Below, one piece after another: positions 59,549 to 64,000 of a stretch of 64,000 nucleotides of DNA. Source of the DNA: Uranotaenia lowii (lineage: Eukaryota > Arthropoda > Insecta > Diptera > Culicidae). Where the stretch lies: positions 16,990,126 to 17,054,125 of the forward strand of contig NC_073692.1 in NCBI RefSeq assembly GCF_029784155.1. The letters run 5' to 3'. The translations under genes were made by a program, and so were the position numbers. How positions within the stretch are numbered: the stretch's first letter is position 1; each line of letters begins with the position of its first letter. The notes below the pieces were generated by a model that was given only the letters and a program-made list of their open reading frames with translations, had not been told where the DNA came from and made no database searches.

Positions 59549-60690
59549 TTATTACACGTCCAGAGGGGACGGAGTCTAAGCCCTCGGATCCCTGGTCGTT
59601 CCTCTGGGGATCAGTGAGGGTGGGTACACATGACCTTCTTTTGTTGGCTAGCTCGATCTTGATGTCGCGAAGGACCTCAAGGTCGGCTTTGTGCCTACTT
59701 TTTGCTCCCAAGACTCGGATGTGATTCGTGTTAAAAAAATACAATTAGCTTCAATTTAGATTTGTAGTTTATTTGGTGTCATAATAACTGTGTGGAGTGT
59801 CAGATGTGTATGTGTGTATGTTATGTATGTAGCGATACGCTCACCGTTCTTGTGCAGGCCTGCGGCGTCGGGACGGATTTCTGGGCTGGCGGGACTGGCG
59901 ATGTCCTGCGGGCTTCTTGGCGGATGTTTGGCGGATGATTTGCGGTGGCTTGTGGTTGGCTGATTTCCAATCGAGCCCTCGGCACTTGATTAGCCAATCA
60001 AGTGTGCTTTGGCGGGAATCTGGCCGATATTAGGGCAACGACCAAGCAGAATAATCTTCCGGGATGGATTTCGGTGGCTGATGAGAAGGCAGAATGGCTG
60101 GCGATGATTCACGATTCAGGGGTCTTGGTGGGAATTAGCGACCCTGGTTGTCGACACCGTTGAGCGAGGTGTCACACCACGTGCCACTAGAACTGATAAG
60201 GGGGCTATTTGGCTCGGACCTCTTTAGCTGACACGGGTGAACCACAGGTTTCGGGACTGAATTTGCGAAGTCCACGACCTGTACCTGGAGGATCGCGAAT
60301 CGGGCTATTTCCTGGCCCAGAAACTAAAGTCGCACTTTGTAACCTTCTCACCGCCTAATATTATGCAACACGCGTACTCGTGGTGTTCTTCTACGCGGCT
60401 ACCACCCGAAAGAGAACATCGTGCAGTTTCCTCCTTCTGACAAGCCCTCCGTTTTTCCATTCATCCACTGAACTGGAATTCGCTATATTGTGTGATGTTA
60501 TATTTGTGCGTGATGTTATACGTGTCCTGTCTTAACCTAACCCTGTTACTTAGCCATTTCTCGAAATAGTTTGAAATCAATTGCCTGACTTAAACACCCA
60601 TCAAGACAAGTACTTAAATTAAACAATTAACATTGAAAAAAGAAACAAAAACTAACATGCAACAAGACAAATGTTACTAACGGTAACACT
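59549..60690 (-). repeat. 3' LTR of the gypsy element (boundaries approximate)
   Basis: Lies directly downstream (minus strand) of the polypurine tract, starts around AGTGTTACCG and ends at the array near ...GGACGTGTAAT. An AATAAA signal on minus (59768-59773) is followed by ~220 bases. The ends do not show the usual TG...CA pair and the other LTR is not visible, so the limits and length (~1.14 kb) are inferred. Confidence 0.7.
59768..59773 (-). promoter_or_regulatory. Polyadenylation signal in the LTR
   Basis: AATAAA on the minus strand inside the inferred 3' LTR, where the gypsy transcript would be cleaved. Confidence 0.5.
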
Positions 60691-60696
60691 ACCATA

Positions 60697-60708
60697 TCTC
60701 CCTCCTTT
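60697..60708 (-). promoter_or_regulatory. Polypurine tract (plus-strand primer)
   Basis: AAAGGAGGGAGA on the minus strand, 7-9 bases before the inferred LTR start. Position and composition match the primer for plus-strand synthesis in LTR retroelements. Confidence 0.75.
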
Positions 60709-61484
60709 AAAAATTTATTATAAACTAATAAATTTTTAAACTCTACGGACAAATCTAACCCAGGGTTGGGCAAGTAGCATGCGCTACAAACTCGAATTTA
60801 GGAAATGTTCGTTTAAACGTATTATTGTTTTTTTTTAAGAAATCTACTCAGCGATCTGAGTGACCGTATAATTTTTTTTTTGTTACGCACTTTTGAATAA
60901 ATATGCTTGTGTTTTAACTGTTCTAATTAGCCTCATAATAACAATTTTGGTATGCATTGTTCTCGCTTGTAATGACGCTTCTCCAAACGACACAATAGAA
61001 ATTTGCTCGACAAATCTCTTTGTGCATCCCGTGGTGTTGCTTGTCCCTTCAGGGTTGAGTCAACTTACTAAGTTTTCATTCGCAAAAATCTACCGAAAAG
61101 TCGCCGAAATTTACTACCTGAGGAGCTAGAGCTAGAACCGGTTAACTAACTATTTTTCCGTTGGTTGAAATTCCTCATTTAGCGGTCAAATTCAACTTTT
61201 GTCGGTTGATTTTCATCCAACGCGCTTTTCTCAAGTTTCAACATGGCTTCCTTAAATTTCTACGACGAAAGACGGAATAACAACAAACACGAAAACTAAT
61301 CATTTGGACATCACCTACATCTAATTTTTCTCCTTTTTATTTTAGGATGACTTCGTATTGGACGGTACCGACCTAATCTAATAATCTTTAGTGACGATAA
61401 CTTTATGCTTGAATTTGGGCTAAAATTTTGAGAATGAACTATTCTATGCTAAAATTCTTGACGGTTGGACAATTCAGACGAGGA
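60709..61484 (-). other. Gypsy 3' untranslated region
   Basis: 776 bases between the integrase stop and the polypurine tract. Stops are frequent and I see no env-like or other coding signal; a 78-codon plus-strand frame at 60893-61129 is probably chance. Confidence 0.65.
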
Positions 61485-62405
61485 CTAATTATTGATGCCG
61501 GGCTTCATATCAGCAGCCGAGAAAATGCCAACGATCTTTCCGCTTTCATTGGCCAGTTCGTAGGAACTAGTCCCACGACGAGAAACAACTGTACAGGGAA
61601 CGTATGCAGGACCCAATTTCGCGTTATAAGAATTCGCCGCGGACGATTGGACAAAATTACGAAGGAACACCTGCTGACCAACCTGATACACCGGTGCAGG
61701 TTTCGCGAAACGTAAATTGTAATTCCGCGCACTGCGTTCGTGGGCTTTGCCCAGATTCTTCTTCACGATGTCGTATATTTTCTTATCAATCTCTTGCTTG
61801 GTAGAGATTCGTTCTGCGTCCGAAATAGGATCGGTTTCTACTTCGCGTAAATGCTCGTTTCCCTTCGCGACTATTTCGTGCCCGTATAATACGCGATACG
61901 GAGTGAACCCTGTTGAGGCGTGAACCGTATTATTTATCATATGTTCGACCTGCGATATACGCGTGTCCCATGCACGTTGGTCTAGCTTGACGTAGCTACG
62001 AATGCACGCGTTGATGCTCCGGTTCAACCTCTCCACTGGGTTCGCCTGGCTGTGGTGGCGCGAGTTTGTCCAGTGCTTCACGTCATATTTCTCTAAGAAT
62101 GCCTTAAAATCGCGACCGGTGAAACTCGTGGCATTGTCCGAGATTACCACCTCGGGCACCGAGAGCCTACGGAACCATTGTTCCTCGATTATTTTAATCG
62201 TTAAAGTTGCTGAAATTTTTCGTACTGGTATTAGGACCGTCCACTTCGAGAACAAATCCATGAGAACCAGCAAGTGGGAATTTCCCGATTTGCTCCGAGG
62301 GAGCGATTGGATATAATCAATTGCAATCTGGAACGGTTTCGTAACTAATCTCTGATTTCCCATTACTGGATTTTGCGAGACGTTAGCCGGTTTATTTATT
62401 TGCAC
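61485..62405 (-). pseudogene. pol: Gypsy integrase core and GPY/F C-terminal domain
   Basis: 306-residue frame that is the continuation of pol after a frameshift; its apparent GTG start is not natural. Catalytic residues are D30 (AIDYI), D90 (ISDNATSF) and E125 (NPVERLN), so the DDE triad is complete, with 34 residues between the second Asp and Glu. The C-terminal GPY/F module is visible as KLGPAYVPCTVV (263-274), followed by RRGTSSYEL. Integrase inserts the cDNA into the host genome. The zinc-binding half is in the preceding frame (62396-63712), one base out of phase, so a full integrase cannot be made from this copy. Confidence 0.9.
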
Positions 62406-63712
62406 GCGACGCAGTTTTGGATGTATTCGCGAACCGATTTTAACATTTTTGGCCAGAAGTATAACTTTCTAAGCAATTCCACCGATTTATCCACTCCCGG
62501 ATGGAGGGACTCGTCGTGGTGCTCCTGCAGAAGCTTGAGGCGTAGCTCGCTTGGTACGCAAAGCTTCCACACGTGACTGTAATCTAAAACTTCGGGTTCG
62601 AGCTCTCCGTAGCCCAACACTTCGTCGAGTAGCCTCATTAGAGCTGCGCTTGCGTTCGCTATCCCGAATGGTAACCGTCGAAATTGCCAGAGCCCTCTAC
62701 CCAACACCGAGAAAGCCGTGTATTTGCGCGAGCTGGAATCTAACGGAATTTGCAGGAAAGCTTTTGTCAAGTCAATCGTCGACAAATATCTGCTAGCTCC
62801 CAGCCGGCTCAATATGCGGTCTTGGTGTGGTAGGGGATATGCGTCTCTCACCGTGCGTTCATTAAGACGCCGAGCGTCTAAGCATAATCTGATGTCCCCG
62901 TTTGGTTTGACAACAGGGACGGTGCTCAGGGACCAGTCGCTGTTGCTTTTTTCGATCACTTTCTGAGCGATGAGTTTATCTAGCTCCGCGTTTATCTTCT
63001 TTTGCATCTGGGGGGACGTAGGATGGGGGTTAATACGAATTGGTGGAAGACGCTCAAATTCTTCCCGGATCTCTATCTTGTGAGAGGTGAGATGTGTTGT
63101 TTCCAAATATTCTCCCTCCACAGCAGCTTTGAAGGTTTTTTTGACCTCCGCAAGTCTAGCTACCTGGGAATCTGTTAAATGGATCTCGTTTTCAATAGTC
63201 TCTACAACATCAATTTCTTTGAGGCTGGGCATGATTGTAAGACAAATCCTAAACGCTTTCCAGAAATCTGCGCCCACAATTAAGCGATGTTTTATCTGAG
63301 GGGCAACAATTGTTTGAATAACTTTTACATGATCGTGAAATCGATAGGGTAAGTCAACACATCCGCTGACTGTTATCTTAGAACCAGCCGCGTTTAGCAA
63401 TGTTGTTTTACATGGGTAAGTATAGAGATTCAATTTTCGTAGTAATTTTTCGGCACCCGATCCTAAAACTGAGCACTGCGCTCCGCTATCGAGCAACCCG
63501 ATTAAATCTATGCCCATGATGTTCACTTTGACGTAAGGGCGTGTGTCGCCAACGGAATGAAAGAATGAATCGTCGCTGTTAGGGTAAGTAATGCTATTTG
63601 AGGTATGAATGGATACAAGATCATTGATGAATGAGTCTTGATTACTGTTTTGGGAGCTACAGGGATTTGAATCTGCGTTTTCAACTTGCCCTTTCAAGTT
63701 GATCTCTCCCCG
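62396..63712 (-). pseudogene. pol: Gypsy pol: protease, N-terminal RT and integrase zinc domain, internally deleted
   Basis: The frame is entered by -1 frameshifting from gag. Counting from 63697, the aspartic protease has LLDSGAQ (active-site Asp 70) and LIVGADF (139-145). RT blocks follow: VVKPNGDIRLCLDARRLNE (262-280), STIDLTKAFLQIPLD with catalytic Asp 309, and LPFGIANAS (342-350). After EPEV (~370) the sequence jumps to LDYSHVWKLCVPSEL and the integrase H2C2 finger (His 394/399, Cys 429/432; FWPKM at 414-418). The YxDD motif, the rest of RT and all of RNase H are missing, an in-frame deletion of roughly 1 kb near 62585-62592. The frame ends at TAA (62396-62398) right after CVACK, one base out of phase with the integrase core. 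Confidence 0.9.
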
Positions 63713-64000
63713 TTTTTTTGGCAGTACGGACAGCTATTGGTATACACTCCGGAGAATCCGCAGATTCTACAGAAGTTTTGTAGCTTCTCAGGACACACCG
63801 CATAGTGATGTCCTCTTTCACGGCAGTTATAGCACACCCCAAGGGGCGGCCGTTGATAAGCTTCTACTAGCTTCTGTAAGGTTCCTTTGCTTGACCCCTC
63901 GTTAATACCTAGATTAATTTTATCTTGTTCAGAATTACGAGCTCTTTCTTGCCTATCGTACTTTTGATGACGTCCCTGATTTTCATTTCTATAAGGTTGA
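63694..64000 (-). CDS. gag: Gypsy gag, C-terminal part (nucleocapsid)
   Basis: Open from the window edge to a TGA at 63694-63696. It contains a retroviral-type CCHC zinc knuckle, CYNCRERGHHYAVC (C-x2-C-x4-H-x4-C), followed by a second Cys-rich motif FCRICGFSG...SCPYC. The nucleocapsid binds and packages the element's RNA. The reading frame overlaps pol by the frameshift site and the stop lies ~16 bases downstream of it. The N-terminal matrix/capsid part is outside the window. Confidence 0.88.
   Translation of the reverse strand, partial: QPYRNENQGRHQKYDRQERARNSEQDKINLGINEGSSKGTLQKLVEAYQRPPLGVCYNCRERGHHYAVCPEKLQNFCRICGFSGVYTNSCPYCQKNGERST
63712..63718 (-). promoter_or_regulatory. -1 ribosomal frameshift site A_AAA_AAC
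   Basis: In the gag frame the codons are CAA AAA AAC, giving the canonical slippery heptamer A_AAA_AAC. Slipping back one base places the ribosome in the frame that continues into protease. I did not find an obvious downstream pseudoknot by eye. Confidence 0.85.

Larger units (their letters stand above)
59549..64000 (-). mobile_element. Ty3/gypsy LTR retrotransposon, 3' part, inserted in the minisatellite
   Basis: Minus-strand element in the order gag (partial, window edge), -1 shift, protease, partial reverse transcriptase, integrase with GPY/F module, 3' untranslated region, polypurine tract and 3' LTR. Integrase after RT and the GPY/F module identify Ty3/gypsy (Metaviridae) rather than copia; no env frame is seen between integrase and the LTR. 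GC content is clearly higher than in the surrounding array. It is non-functional: RT core and RNase H are deleted and integrase is frameshifted. The 5' LTR lies beyond 64000. Confidence 0.92.

Noticed and set aside
60893..61129. 78-codon frame with a hydrophobic N-terminus in the gypsy 3' region, considered as an env remnant
   Set aside because: It is on the strand opposite to the element and too short, with no env features.
61428..63905. Plus-strand frames of 66-104 codons over the gypsy pol/gag
   Set aside because: Shadows of the minus-strand retrotransposon genes.

Overview
This is eukaryotic, AT-rich, non-genic repeat DNA, almost certainly from an insect. A culicine mosquito is my best guess: this rests on the mix of Penelope-like, Helitron and Ty3/gypsy elements and on a spacer block (L, opening with a CCTTTCT/AGAAAGG hairpin) that resembles, from memory, dispersed mosquito repeats. 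No host protein-coding gene is convincingly present. Roughly 34 kb, about half the window, is one 13-bp minisatellite: heptamer CAGAATT plus hexamer CAGATT on one strand, AATCTGAATTCTG on the other. Two 500-N scaffold gaps (6447-6946, 26129-26628) lie in or at the edge of arrays.

The arrays are cut up by a small set of recurring spacer modules that I name G, L, N, K, K' and T519. G-L-N is a ~1.5-kb composite that normally sits between arrays. It occurs at 1-4370 (split by a Helitron), 42771-44329, inverted at 50506-52070 and inverted at 56331-59290 (again split by the Helitron), with partial copies elsewhere. K (~500 bp) alternates with arrays as a higher-order tandem repeat at 32.3, 35.1, 38.2 and 40.2 kb and again at 48.1 kb. 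K' (20.7 and 27.7 kb) and the triplicated 519-bp unit T519 (18.05-19.41 kb) look like diverged relatives of K. Array orientation flips repeatedly, and many segments are inverted or direct segmental duplicates of each other.

Mobile elements: two inverted (foldback) pairs of 5'-truncated Penelope-like elements that still encode a GIY-YIG endonuclease domain (7642-9490 and 12834-14839), carried on a ~5.36-kb direct duplication; two inverted copies of a non-autonomous Helitron with TC...CTAG ends, whose empty A|T target sites are preserved in four other spacer copies in this window; a 242-bp insertion with a 9-bp target duplication in two inverted copies; and, at the right end, a minus-strand Ty3/gypsy retrotransposon (59549 to beyond 64000) with gag zinc knuckle, a canonical A_AAA_AAC -1 frameshift site, protease, a partial reverse transcriptase, integrase with GPY/F module, polypurine tract and 3' LTR. 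The gypsy copy is defective: RT YxDD and RNase H are missing through an in-frame deletion, and a frameshift splits integrase.

The notable biology is structural: a hyper-expanded minisatellite whose spacers carry pol III-like boxes and perfect palindromes, repeatedly inverted and duplicated, so that read-through transcripts would form long double-stranded RNA. One strand of the satellite is stop-free in all three phases, which creates very long but probably meaningless ORFs.
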